Shown here: positions 18,276 through 25,794 of the stretch, piece after piece
Numbering within the stretch: the first letter of the stretch is position 1
How the letters are laid out: every line of letters starts with the position of its first letter
DNA from: an uncultured Haliea sp.
GTDB taxonomy: Bacteria; Pseudomonadota; Gammaproteobacteria; Pseudomonadales; Halieaceae
NCBI GenBank assembly: GCA_947258585.1
Contig: CAMYIZ010000059.1
Location: 90,821-154,820, forward strand
DNA: 64,000 nt
Reading direction: 5' to 3'
The notes under the pieces: model-generated
What the model saw: the letters and a program-made list of their open reading frames with translations, nothing else
Database searches by the model: none
What the model was told of the DNA's origin: nothing
Made by a program: the position numbers and the translations under genes

Positions 18276-19334
18276 ATGAGAACCAATACCGACGACCTGC
18301 GCATACGGCGCATCAATGAACTGGTGGCGTCAGAGCAGCTCATTCGCGATATCGCGGTGAGTGATACCGCAGCCGCCACCGTGGCAGCCGCCCGCCACGG
18401 TATCCATCGCATTCTGGCTGGCGAGGACGACCGCCTGCTGGCCGTGGTGGGTCCCTGTTCCATTCACGATCCCGCAGCGGCGCTGGACTATGGGCGCCGA
18501 CTGAAGGCCGTGGCGGATACCGTGCAGGACGAGCTGCTGGTGGTCATGCGGGTCTACTTCGAAAAGCCCCGTACCACCGTCGGCTGGAAGGGACTGATCA
18601 ACGACCCGGATCTCAACAACACTTTCCAGATCAACAAGGGCCTGCACCTGGCCCGGCAGCTGCTGTCGGACCTGGCTGACATTGGCCTGCCCGCCGGTAC
18701 CGAGTACCTGGACCTGATCAGCCCGCAGTATGTCGCCGACCTGGTTGCCTGGGGCGCCATTGGTGCCCGCACCACAGAGAGCCAGACGCACCGGGAACTG
18801 GCCTCGGGCCTGTCCTGCCCGGTCGGTTTCAAGAACGCCACCGATGGCGATATCCAGGTTGCCATCGATGCCATCAAGTCCGCCTCCCAGCCACACCACT
18901 TCCTGTCGGTGACCAAGCACGGGCATTCGGCAATCTTCCAGACCGCCGGCAACGAGGACTGCCACATCATCCTGCGCGGCGGCAAACACCCCAATTACGA
19001 TATGTTCTCGGTGGACGACGCCGGCGCCATGCTGGCCAAGGCGGGCCTGCCCGCGCGGATCATGATTGACGCCAGCCACGCCAACAGCCGGAAAATCCCG
19101 GCCCGGCAGCGGGACGTCATCCGCGATATCGGCAACCAGGTGGGCCGTGGCAGCCGCAGCGTGTTCGGCATCATGATCGAGAGCAACCTGGTGGAGGGGC
19201 GCCAGGAGGTGGTGGCGGGCCAGTCCCTGACCTACGGCCAGAGCATTACCGACGCCTGCATCAACTGGGACGATACCGAAGTACTGCTCGGGGAGCTGGC
19301 CGCCGCGGTCCGTGCGCGGCGTCAGGCGGCCTGA
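18276..19334 (+). CDS. 3-deoxy-7-phosphoheptulonate (DAHP) synthase, class I AroF/G/H type
   Basis: This enzyme condenses phosphoenolpyruvate and erythrose-4-phosphate, the first step of the shikimate pathway. The 352-aa length matches E. coli AroG (350). Visible signatures are LLAVVGPCSIHD, MRVYFEKPRTTVGWKGLINDP, GARTTESQTHRELASG and IMIDASHANS. The ATG at 18276 gives a normal N-terminus (MRTNTDDLRI); the track start at 18234 adds 14 non-conserved residues. Which aromatic amino acid feeds back on it cannot be told from this reading, so no isozyme symbol is assigned. Confidence 0.94.
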   Translation: MRTNTDDLRIRRINELVASEQLIRDIAVSDTAAATVAAARHGIHRILAGEDDRLLAVVGPCSIHDPAAALDYGRRLKAVADTVQDELLVVMRVYFEKPRTTVGWKGLINDPDLNNTFQINKGLHLARQLLSDLADIGLPAGTEYLDLISPQYVADLVAWGAIGARTTESQTHRELASGLSCPVGFKNATDGDIQVAIDAIKSASQPHHFLSVTKHGHSAIFQTAGNEDCHIILRGGKHPNYDMFSVDDAGAMLAKAGLPARIMIDASHANSRKIPARQRDVIRDIGNQVGRGSRSVFGIMIESNLVEGRQEVVAGQSLTYGQSITDACINWDDTEVLLGELAAAVRARRQAA

Positions 19335-19338
19335 GACG

Positions 19339-21801
19339 ATGGCGCGCTCGCTGTGGCTGTTCCTGCTGGGCGTCCTCCTCGCGGGCTGCGGTACTGACAA
19401 CGGCGGTGATTCCACGGCGAATCTGCCGGGGATTGCCGCCCACACCCGCGGCATGCAGCACCTGCCCGGCTTTCACAGCCTCTACTGGGATGAGCAGCGC
19501 GGTCGGCTGTACCTGGAAATCCCCGAGCCCGACCAGCCCTTCATCTACGTCCGCAGCCTGTCCCGGGGAGTCGGCTCCAACGACCTGGGCCTGGATCGCG
19601 GCCAGCTGGGCGCGACCCACCTGGCGCGCTTTACCCGCGTCGGCGACCGCGCCCTGCTGTTGGCGGACAACCCGGCCTTCACCGCCAGCAGTGACAATGA
19701 CGACGAGCGCCTGGCGGTAGCGGAGGCCTTTGCCCGCTCCGCCATCGCCGGTTTCAAACTGGTTGCGGTCAGCGGCCGGCGCCTGCTGGTCGACGGCACG
19801 GAGTATTTCCTGGAGGACGTGCACGGTGTTGCGCGCCGCCTCAAGGACACCGGTCAGGGCGAGTACCGGCCCGATCCGGATCGCTCTGCGATCTTTCTGC
19901 CCCGCACCCGCGGTTTTCCCGACAATACCGAAGTGGATGCCATGGTAACCCTGGCGGGGGAGCCGCAGGGGGAGCTCATCGGCACTGTGGTGCCCGACCC
20001 GCGCCTGGTGACAGTGCACCAGCATCACTCCTTCGTGCGCCTGCCGGAGCCGGGATACGAGCCGCTGGCCTACGACCCGCGCTCGGGCTTTATCGACCCG
20101 GGGAACGATGCCCGGCGCCATGACTACGCGACGCCGATCGGCGAGCCGGTGCGGCAGAGTTTTGCCTGGCGCCACCGGCTGCAGAAACAGGATCCGGCCG
20201 CCGAGCGCAGTGAGCCGGTGCAGCCGATTATCTACTACCTTGACCGCGGCGCGCCGGAGCCGGTGCGCAGCGCGCTGATCGAGGGGGCCCTGTGGTGGAA
20301 CCAGGCCTTCGAGGCGGCCGGATACATCAATGCCTTCCGGGTGGAAATGCTGCCCGAGGGCGCCGACCCCATGGACGTCCGCTACAACGTCATCCAGTGG
20401 GTACATCGCTCCACCCGTGGCTGGTCCTACGGCGCCAGCGTGCGCGATCCGCGTACCCAGGAGATCATCAAGGGCCATGTGACCCTGGGCTCGCTGCGGG
20501 TGCGCCAGGACTATCTGCTGGCGGAGGGTTTGCTGGCGCCCTACGGCGACGACGGCGCAGTGCCCCCGGAGCTGCTGGAATTCGCTCTTGCGCGCATTCG
20601 CCAGCTGTCTGCCCACGAGGTGGGTCACACCCTGGGGCTGGAGCACAACTTTGCCGCCAGTGCCGATGGCCGCGCCTCGGTGATGGACTATCCCCATCCC
20701 TGGGTGACCCTGGATGAACAGGGCAATCCGGACCTCTCCCGGGCCTATGCCGAAGGCATTGGGCCCTGGGATCGGCGCGCCATCCTGCACGGCTACCAGG
20801 ATTTCCCGCAGGGCGTTGACGCCGTTGCGGCGCGGGAGGAGATCATCCGCGATACCTATGCCTCCGGCCTGCACTTTGTCGCCGATGCCCACGCCCGCGG
20901 CGATGCCTTTGCGGTCACCGCCGGCCCCGCCCATCCCCTGGGCAGCCTCTGGGATAACGGCGCCGACCCGGTGGTCGAGCTGCGGCGCCTGCTGGCACTG
21001 CGCGGCACAGTGCTGGAGCGATTCTCCGAGCGCGTCGTCCGCCTGGGCCGTCCCCTGGCGCAGATCGAGGATGTGCTGGTGCCCATGTACCTGTTACACC
21101 GTTACCAGCTGCAGGCGGCCGCCACCCTGATTGGCGGGCAGGAGTTTACCTATGCGCTGCGCGGTGACGGCCAGATTCCCACCGCGCTGGTGCTGCCCGC
21201 GCGCCAGCGCGACGCGATTGCGGCCCTGCTGGAAACGCTGGCAGCCGACAAGCTGGCGCTGGCGCCGGAGCTGATTGCCCTGATTCCACCCCGCCCTCCC
21301 GGTGCCGGCGACAGCCGGGAACTGTTTCCCCGCCAGACGGGCTATGTGTTTGATCCCCACGCCGCAGCCGCTGCCGCTGCCGGACTCAGCCTGGACATGC
21401 TGCTGAACCCCACCCGGGCGGCGCGGATGAACAACAATCGCGCGCGGTCTGCCGCGCAGCCCGGCTTCACCGATCTGCTGGACCCGCTGTTGGCGGCGAC
21501 CCTGTATGCGCAGCCGCAAGCTGGCAATGCGGGGGCCCTGCAGCGGGTGGTCAATATCGCCACCCTGGAGCGGCTGCTGCGCCTGGCGGGCGCGGCGGAG
21601 GTCCAGCCCCAGGTGCGGGCCGAGAGTCTTGACGCCCTGCTGGCACTCAAGTCCTGGCTGCAGCAGCGAGCGCCGGCGTCACCGCCGCAGTGGCGTGCGC
21701 ACTACACCTTCAGTGCTGCACAGATCCAGCGGTTGCTGGATGATCCCGCTGCCCTGCAAGGTCTGGAGGCGCTGCCGGCGCCTCCCGGGTCACCGATCTG
21801 A
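19339..21801 (+). CDS. Zinc-dependent metalloprotease lipoprotein (DUF5117/DUF4953 type)
   Basis: This is an 820-aa exported protein. The N-terminus (MARSLWLFLLGVLLAGCG) is a lipoprotein signal with a lipobox, so it should be anchored in the envelope. An N-terminal DUF5117-like region (QPFIYVRSLSRGVGSNDLGLDRGQ) is followed by the metzincin-type zinc motif HEVGHTLGLEHN (first His about residue 426) and the nearby SVMDYPHPWV, then a DUF4953-like C-terminal part. The ATG at 19339 slightly follows the end of the DAHP synthase gene; an alternative GTG start at 19312 would overlap it. Substrate and role are unknown; such genes are common in marine Proteobacteria and Bacteroidetes. Confidence 0.88.
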   Translation: MARSLWLFLLGVLLAGCGTDNGGDSTANLPGIAAHTRGMQHLPGFHSLYWDEQRGRLYLEIPEPDQPFIYVRSLSRGVGSNDLGLDRGQLGATHLARFTRVGDRALLLADNPAFTASSDNDDERLAVAEAFARSAIAGFKLVAVSGRRLLVDGTEYFLEDVHGVARRLKDTGQGEYRPDPDRSAIFLPRTRGFPDNTEVDAMVTLAGEPQGELIGTVVPDPRLVTVHQHHSFVRLPEPGYEPLAYDPRSGFIDPGNDARRHDYATPIGEPVRQSFAWRHRLQKQDPAAERSEPVQPIIYYLDRGAPEPVRSALIEGALWWNQAFEAAGYINAFRVEMLPEGADPMDVRYNVIQWVHRSTRGWSYGASVRDPRTQEIIKGHVTLGSLRVRQDYLLAEGLLAPYGDDGAVPPELLEFALARIRQLSAHEVGHTLGLEHNFAASADGRASVMDYPHPWVTLDEQGNPDLSRAYAEGIGPWDRRAILHGYQDFPQGVDAVAAREEIIRDTYASGLHFVADAHARGDAFAVTAGPAHPLGSLWDNGADPVVELRRLLALRGTVLERFSERVVRLGRPLAQIEDVLVPMYLLHRYQLQAAATLIGGQEFTYALRGDGQIPTALVLPARQRDAIAALLETLAADKLALAPELIALIPPRPPGAGDSRELFPRQTGYVFDPHAAAAAAAGLSLDMLLNPTRAARMNNNRARSAAQPGFTDLLDPLLAATLYAQPQAGNAGALQRVVNIATLERLLRLAGAAEVQPQVRAESLDALLALKSWLQQRAPASPPQWRAHYTFSAAQIQRLLDDPAALQGLEALPAPPGSPI

Positions 21802-21820
21802 CCCGGCAGGAGACTACGCG

Positions 21821-21925
21821 ATGAAAACACCCTTGCTTGTCCTGCTTCGCTAAGGCCTGATTGCCATCCTGCTCGCCCCCGCGAGGTTTTCAACGCGCTC
21901 TACTGCTGGGCCTCGACCGTGATCA
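21821..21925 (+). pseudogene. Possible decayed small membrane-protein gene
   Basis: A good ribosome-binding site (GGCAGGAG) lies 8 bases before an ATG that encodes MKTPLLVLLR and then a TAA. Continuing past the stop, the same frame reads GLIAILLAPAR, and a shifted frame then reads VFNALYCWASTVISE, which looks coding. One nonsense change and one frameshift would join these into a hydrophobic small protein. It could also be a chance pattern or a true 10-codon leader. No family is recognised. Confidence 0.3.
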
Positions 21926-22681
21926 GTGAGAGGCGAAACGCGCCACGTCCTTGATCAGGCACTGCGCGGCAGCGGCGACCAGCCGTCCGCCGTCGTCGGC
22001 GTTGGCCTGGGTCGGGTCCGAGCCGATGCGGCCATCCGGGAAGTCCTGCCGGTAGCGCACGGCATCACTGATCGAGCCGTTGGGCGCAATCTTCGGGCTC
22101 ATGGCGGTGTGCTGGCGCTCCCGCTCCGGGTATGCCCAGTAGGTTACCGCCACTTCGGAAGCGGTGGCATGGCTGCCGTGGCCCTGGGGATAGAGTTCGT
22201 TGCACAGCGCCAGGACCTCCCTGAAATCCCACCAGTCCCGGCGTTTTAACCACAGGTCCGGCCGCGTGTCGGCGCCGCGGGGATCGAAGCTGCGCCGGGC
22301 ATGGATTTCCGCAAAGGCGGCCTCGATAGTGGCGATGTTGCCGCCGTGGCCATTGAGCCAGTAAATTCTGTCGAAGCCGTGTCGCAGCAGGCTCTCGGTC
22401 CAGTCCACCATGGTGGCGATCATGGTCGAGGGGCGCAGCGTCACGGTCCCGGGAAACCCCAGGTGGTGCTGGGCACAGCCGACATTGAAGGTCGGGCCGA
22501 TCAGCAGCTTGTCGGGAGCGAGGCTTTCCGCGTGATTGGCGATGATCTCGGGACACAGCGCGTCTGTGCCCAGGAAGCCATTGGGTCCGTGCTGCTCCAT
22601 CGAGCCGATGGGGAGCACAATGCAGCTTGATTGTTGCAGCCAGGATTCAATGTCCGGCCAGGTGGAGAGGGGAAGTCGCAT
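21923..22681 (-). CDS. Creatininase-family amidohydrolase
   Basis: This is a 252-aa metal-dependent amidohydrolase of the creatininase/MftE/ArfB superfamily. Metal-ligand motifs are all present: IGSMEQHGP, GTDALCPEI, LNGHGGN and SHATASEVAVTYW. The start is the ATG at 22679-22681 (MRLPLSTWPDIE), where the family homology begins; the track ORF runs 1.2 kb further upstream through antisense sequence. The actual substrate (creatinine, formamide of a cofactor, or peptide) is not deducible. No creatinase is adjacent, although the sarcosine oxidase at 34.8-39.8 kb would fit a creatinine route. It diverges from the sulfotransferase with a 200-base gap in which I see no strong signal. Confidence 0.88.
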   Translation of the reverse strand: MRLPLSTWPDIESWLQQSSCIVLPIGSMEQHGPNGFLGTDALCPEIIANHAESLAPDKLLIGPTFNVGCAQHHLGFPGTVTLRPSTMIATMVDWTESLLRHGFDRIYWLNGHGGNIATIEAAFAEIHARRSFDPRGADTRPDLWLKRRDWWDFREVLALCNELYPQGHGSHATASEVAVTYWAYPERERQHTAMSPKIAPNGSISDAVRYRQDFPDGRIGSDPTQANADDGGRLVAAAAQCLIKDVARFASH

Positions 22682-22882
22682 GGCAATGGGTCCGGTCGCA
22701 AACCCGGGAGGGTAGCAGTCGCGATTGCGGGGGGGCAATGCCGCAATACGGTTTCCTTTGTTATACCAGTGCGATGACTCGCGGGAGCGCGAGATGCCAG
22801 CCCCAGCCTGTGTCTGTAAAGTGGCCGGTGATGGGCCGCAGGGCGTGTCAGCACAATAATAACGACAGGAAGGGCCAAAGCC

Positions 22883-24052
22883 GTGCTTGAAATTGAATCG
22901 CTGCGCCAGCAGGCCATGCTGGATACCGGGCTGGAGGATTTTGGCGATCCCGCCTTTTACGAGGCGCTGGAGCGGCTGCTGGACGCGCTGCTGACCGAGG
23001 CGCGGCTCAACGACTTTGGCCGGCTCCGGGCGGAGATGACGATCCTGGCCGGGCTCGGCAAGCGCCTGCAGATCCAGGACTACCTGTCGGCGCACCCGGA
23101 GGTCGCGGACGAACCGGTGCGCCAGCCGGTGTTTATTGTCGGCCTGCCCCGCACCGGCACCACTGCCCTGCATCATCTGCTGAACCAGGACCCGCGCAAC
23201 CGCACCCTGCGCCTGTGGGAGGCCCAGAACCCGGTGCCGCCGCCGGAGACCGCCACCTATACCACGGACCCGCGTATAGCGGCGCAGGCAGAGAGCGTGG
23301 CGTTGACCGAGAGCTTCCTGCCCGGTTTCAAGCGCACCCACCTGATCGATGCCCAGGAGCCGGACGAGTGCTATATGCTGCTCAATCGCAATTTCATGTC
23401 GGTGGAGTACCCGGCCCTGTTCCACATCCCCAGCTATGCCAACTGGTTCTACGCCAATCTCTGCCGCTCCGACAGCTACGACTATCACCGGCGTCAGCTC
23501 CAGCTGCTGCAGTCGCGCCATCCTGGCAGCTGGGTATTGAAAGCACCGTTCCACCAGCTGGGTTTGCGGGAGATCCTGCGGGTCTATCCGGATGCCATCA
23601 TTCTCCAGACCCACCGCGCGCCCATGGCCTTCGTTGCCTCGGGCTGCAGTTTCAGTGAAGTGCTGCGGCGCAGTGGCAGCGATGTGGTGGACCGGGCGGA
23701 GATCGGCCGCGACTGGATGAACATGCTGATCGCCTATACGCGCAGCTTCGAGGCCGACCGGGCGGTGCTGGAGCCTGCCCACCCGGGCCAGTTTATCGAT
23801 CTCCACCACGACGATTTCCTGCGCGATCCCTGGCCGGTGCTGGAACGGGTCTATGCCCTGCGCGGCATGCCTTTCGACTCTGGGGCGCGGGCACGCATGC
23901 AGCGCTGGCTGGACGCCCACCCCCGCGGGCAACACGGCGAACACCGCTACTGCCTGGAGGATTACAGTATTGAGCGCAGTGAGGTGGAGGCCCTGTTCGG
24001 GGACTACACCCGCCGCTATGGACTGAACATGGATGAGGAGAGAGCAGCATGA
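22883..24052 (+). CDS. Sulfotransferase-family protein
   Basis: This 389-aa cytoplasmic sulfotransferase domain protein would transfer sulfate from PAPS to an unknown acceptor. The PAPS 5'-phosphosulfate loop is VFIVGLPRTGTTALHHLL near residue 90, and the 3'-phosphate-binding part includes ILQTHRAPMAFVAS. The start is GTG at 22883, with AGGAAGGG 6 bases upstream. Its stop overlaps the DUF1214 gene by ATGA, so the two are translated together. This sulfotransferase/DUF1214 pairing suggests a shared lipid or sterol-like substrate, but that is inference. Confidence 0.9.
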   Translation: MLEIESLRQQAMLDTGLEDFGDPAFYEALERLLDALLTEARLNDFGRLRAEMTILAGLGKRLQIQDYLSAHPEVADEPVRQPVFIVGLPRTGTTALHHLLNQDPRNRTLRLWEAQNPVPPPETATYTTDPRIAAQAESVALTESFLPGFKRTHLIDAQEPDECYMLLNRNFMSVEYPALFHIPSYANWFYANLCRSDSYDYHRRQLQLLQSRHPGSWVLKAPFHQLGLREILRVYPDAIILQTHRAPMAFVASGCSFSEVLRRSGSDVVDRAEIGRDWMNMLIAYTRSFEADRAVLEPAHPGQFIDLHHDDFLRDPWPVLERVYALRGMPFDSGARARMQRWLDAHPRGQHGEHRYCLEDYSIERSEVEALFGDYTRRYGLNMDEERAA

Positions 24053-25161
24053 ACGAGCCCAAAACCGCGGAGCAGCGCGTCCTGGACGGCAGCGCCTGGA
24101 GTGACTTCTGCGATGCCCTCAAGGAAGCGGGGCAGCTGGTGGAGGCGGAGCTGGCGCCGCAGAACGCCTTCGATCGCGCCGAGGGCTATCGCTACCTGTC
24201 GCGCATGCTGCGCGCGGGCCTGGAGAGTTTCCTGGAGGCGGGCGATCCGCTGTTCCCCGAGCTGCGTTGCCCGGCCCACGAGACCATCAAGCTGGGGGCG
24301 GACAACCCCGACAACCACTACCAGACCGCCAGTATCGACCCCAACCACGACTACCGCATCACCGGCACCCGCGGCACCGTCGACTACCTCGGTTTCGGCA
24401 CCGTCATCAACCGCTACAGCAGCGGCGGCGGCATGAAGACCGACGGCTGGCTGGATTCCCGCGAGCTGGAACTGAACCCCGACGGCACCCTGGAAATCAT
24501 CGTCAGCCAGACCCGGCAGCCCGGCAACTGGCTGCCCATGGGGCCGGAAAGCAATTCCCTCAACGTGCGCCAGACCTTCCAGGACCGGCGCCGGGAAACG
24601 AAAGCGGAAATCCGCATCGAGCGCATCGGTGCCGAGCAGGAGAGGCCGGCACCGCTGACGCCGGAGAAACTGGACCGGGCCCTGCAGGGTGCGGTGCAGT
24701 TCATGCGCAATACCACCGGCCTGTTCGAGGACTGGGCGGAGAGCTTCCTGCCCACCGTGAACCAGGTCGCGCCCGCGGACCAGGCGTTCTGCCAGGCGAT
24801 CGGCGGCGACCCGAATATCTACTATTTCCACAGCAGCTGGGAGCTGGCGGAGGATGAGGCGCTGCTGATCCATGCCCCCGAAGTGCCCGCCTGCCAGACC
24901 TGGAATTTCGTCTTGCAGAACTGGTGGATGGAATCCCTGGACTACCGCTATCACCAGATCCACTTCAACAAGCACACGGCCCGCTACGAGGCGGACGGCA
25001 GCGTGGTGATCGTGGTCGCGCACCGGAAGCCGCCCCAGGCCAACTGGGTGGAGACCGCTGGCCACCAGCGCGGCACCCTGTGCTGGCGCTGGATTGGCGC
25101 CAGCGAACATCCGCCGGTGCAGGCCCGGGTGGTGAAGTTCAGCGAGCTCGACAGCGTCTGA
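24049..25161 (+). CDS. DUF1214-domain protein
   Basis: This is a 370-aa protein whose C-terminal part fits DUF1214; the N-terminal half carries the commonly associated module with SWELAEDEALLIHAPEVP-like strands. The phrase QTRQPGNWLPMGPES is the DUF1214 signature, repeated in spirit near the C-terminus. No signal peptide is visible, so it is likely cytoplasmic. No catalytic function is established for the family. Translational coupling to the sulfotransferase is the best clue to its role. Confidence 0.85.
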   Translation: MNEPKTAEQRVLDGSAWSDFCDALKEAGQLVEAELAPQNAFDRAEGYRYLSRMLRAGLESFLEAGDPLFPELRCPAHETIKLGADNPDNHYQTASIDPNHDYRITGTRGTVDYLGFGTVINRYSSGGGMKTDGWLDSRELELNPDGTLEIIVSQTRQPGNWLPMGPESNSLNVRQTFQDRRRETKAEIRIERIGAEQERPAPLTPEKLDRALQGAVQFMRNTTGLFEDWAESFLPTVNQVAPADQAFCQAIGGDPNIYYFHSSWELAEDEALLIHAPEVPACQTWNFVLQNWWMESLDYRYHQIHFNKHTARYEADGSVVIVVAHRKPPQANWVETAGHQRGTLCWRWIGASEHPPVQARVVKFSELDSV

Positions 25162-25176
25162 GCGGGGCGGACCCGC

Positions 25177-25644
25177 TCAGGACGGCTCCCGGCCCAGTGG
25201 CAGGGCCGTCTCCAGCTTGATTTCCCGCAGGGCGATGTTGGACTTGATCTGGGAAATCCAGGGAATCCCGAACAGGAAGCCCTCCAGGAAGGCGTCGAAG
25301 GTGGCGATATTCTCGGTGACCACCCGGAGGATGAAATCCGCGTCCCCGGTGGTCACGAAACACTCCATGACTTCCGGTCGCTGGCGCACCGCCGCTTCGA
25401 ATTCCGCGGTGCTTTCTCGCACGTGCCGCGCCAGGGTGATGTGGATAAAGGCGCAGAGACTGAGATCGACCTTGTCCCGGTTCAGCAGCGCTGTGTAGCG
25501 CTCGATCACCCCACTGTCCTCCAGCCCTTTCATGCGCCGCCAGCAGGCCGCCGGCGAAATGCCGACGTCCGCCGCCAGCTGCTGGTTGCTGATACGCCCG
25601 TCGCGCTGCAGGGCCTGCAGTATGCGGATATCAATGCGGTCCAT
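25177..25644 (-). CDS. Lrp/AsnC-family transcriptional regulator
   Basis: This is a 155-aa feast/famine regulator. The N-terminal winged helix reads MDRIDIRILQALQRDGRISNQQLAADVGISPAACWRRMKGLE, and a C-terminal RAM ligand-binding domain follows (FVTTGDADFILRVV). The track start is a GTG three codons upstream; the ATG at 25644 with GGGGTG 7 bases before it is preferred. It diverges from the indolepyruvate ferredoxin oxidoreductase gene, with a palindrome in the gap, so it probably senses an amino acid and controls that oxidoreductase and itself. Confidence 0.93.
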   Translation of the reverse strand: MDRIDIRILQALQRDGRISNQQLAADVGISPAACWRRMKGLEDSGVIERYTALLNRDKVDLSLCAFIHITLARHVRESTAEFEAAVRQRPEVMECFVTTGDADFILRVVTENIATFDAFLEGFLFGIPWISQIKSNIALREIKLETALPLGREPS

Positions 25645-25695
25645 GGTTTTCACCCCACAATGAAATAAAATTTCGAATATATCTGAAAAGCGGAA

Positions 25696-25712
25696 GGATT
25701 ATCCGATAATCC
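25696..25712. promoter_or_regulatory. Palindrome GGATTATC-C-GATAATCC, likely Lrp-type operator
   Basis: A perfect inverted repeat with 8-base arms and a one-base centre lies in the AT-rich 150-base gap between the divergent lrp-like and indolepyruvate oxidoreductase genes. It sits about 50 bases from the regulator start and 83 from the oxidoreductase start. Size, symmetry and position fit an operator for the adjacent regulator. Confidence 0.55.
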
Positions 25713-25794
25713 GGCGTCGCGTCAAAGAAAATGGAAGCACATTTCTGGCTGAAAGGACTACATTTAAAAGATCGAAACTCACCGGATCCGCCCC

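Noticed and set aside
22682-24052. Upstream extension of the creatininase ORF to 23944 on the minus strand
   Set aside because: The extension is antisense to the sulfotransferase gene; family homology begins at the ATG at 22681.
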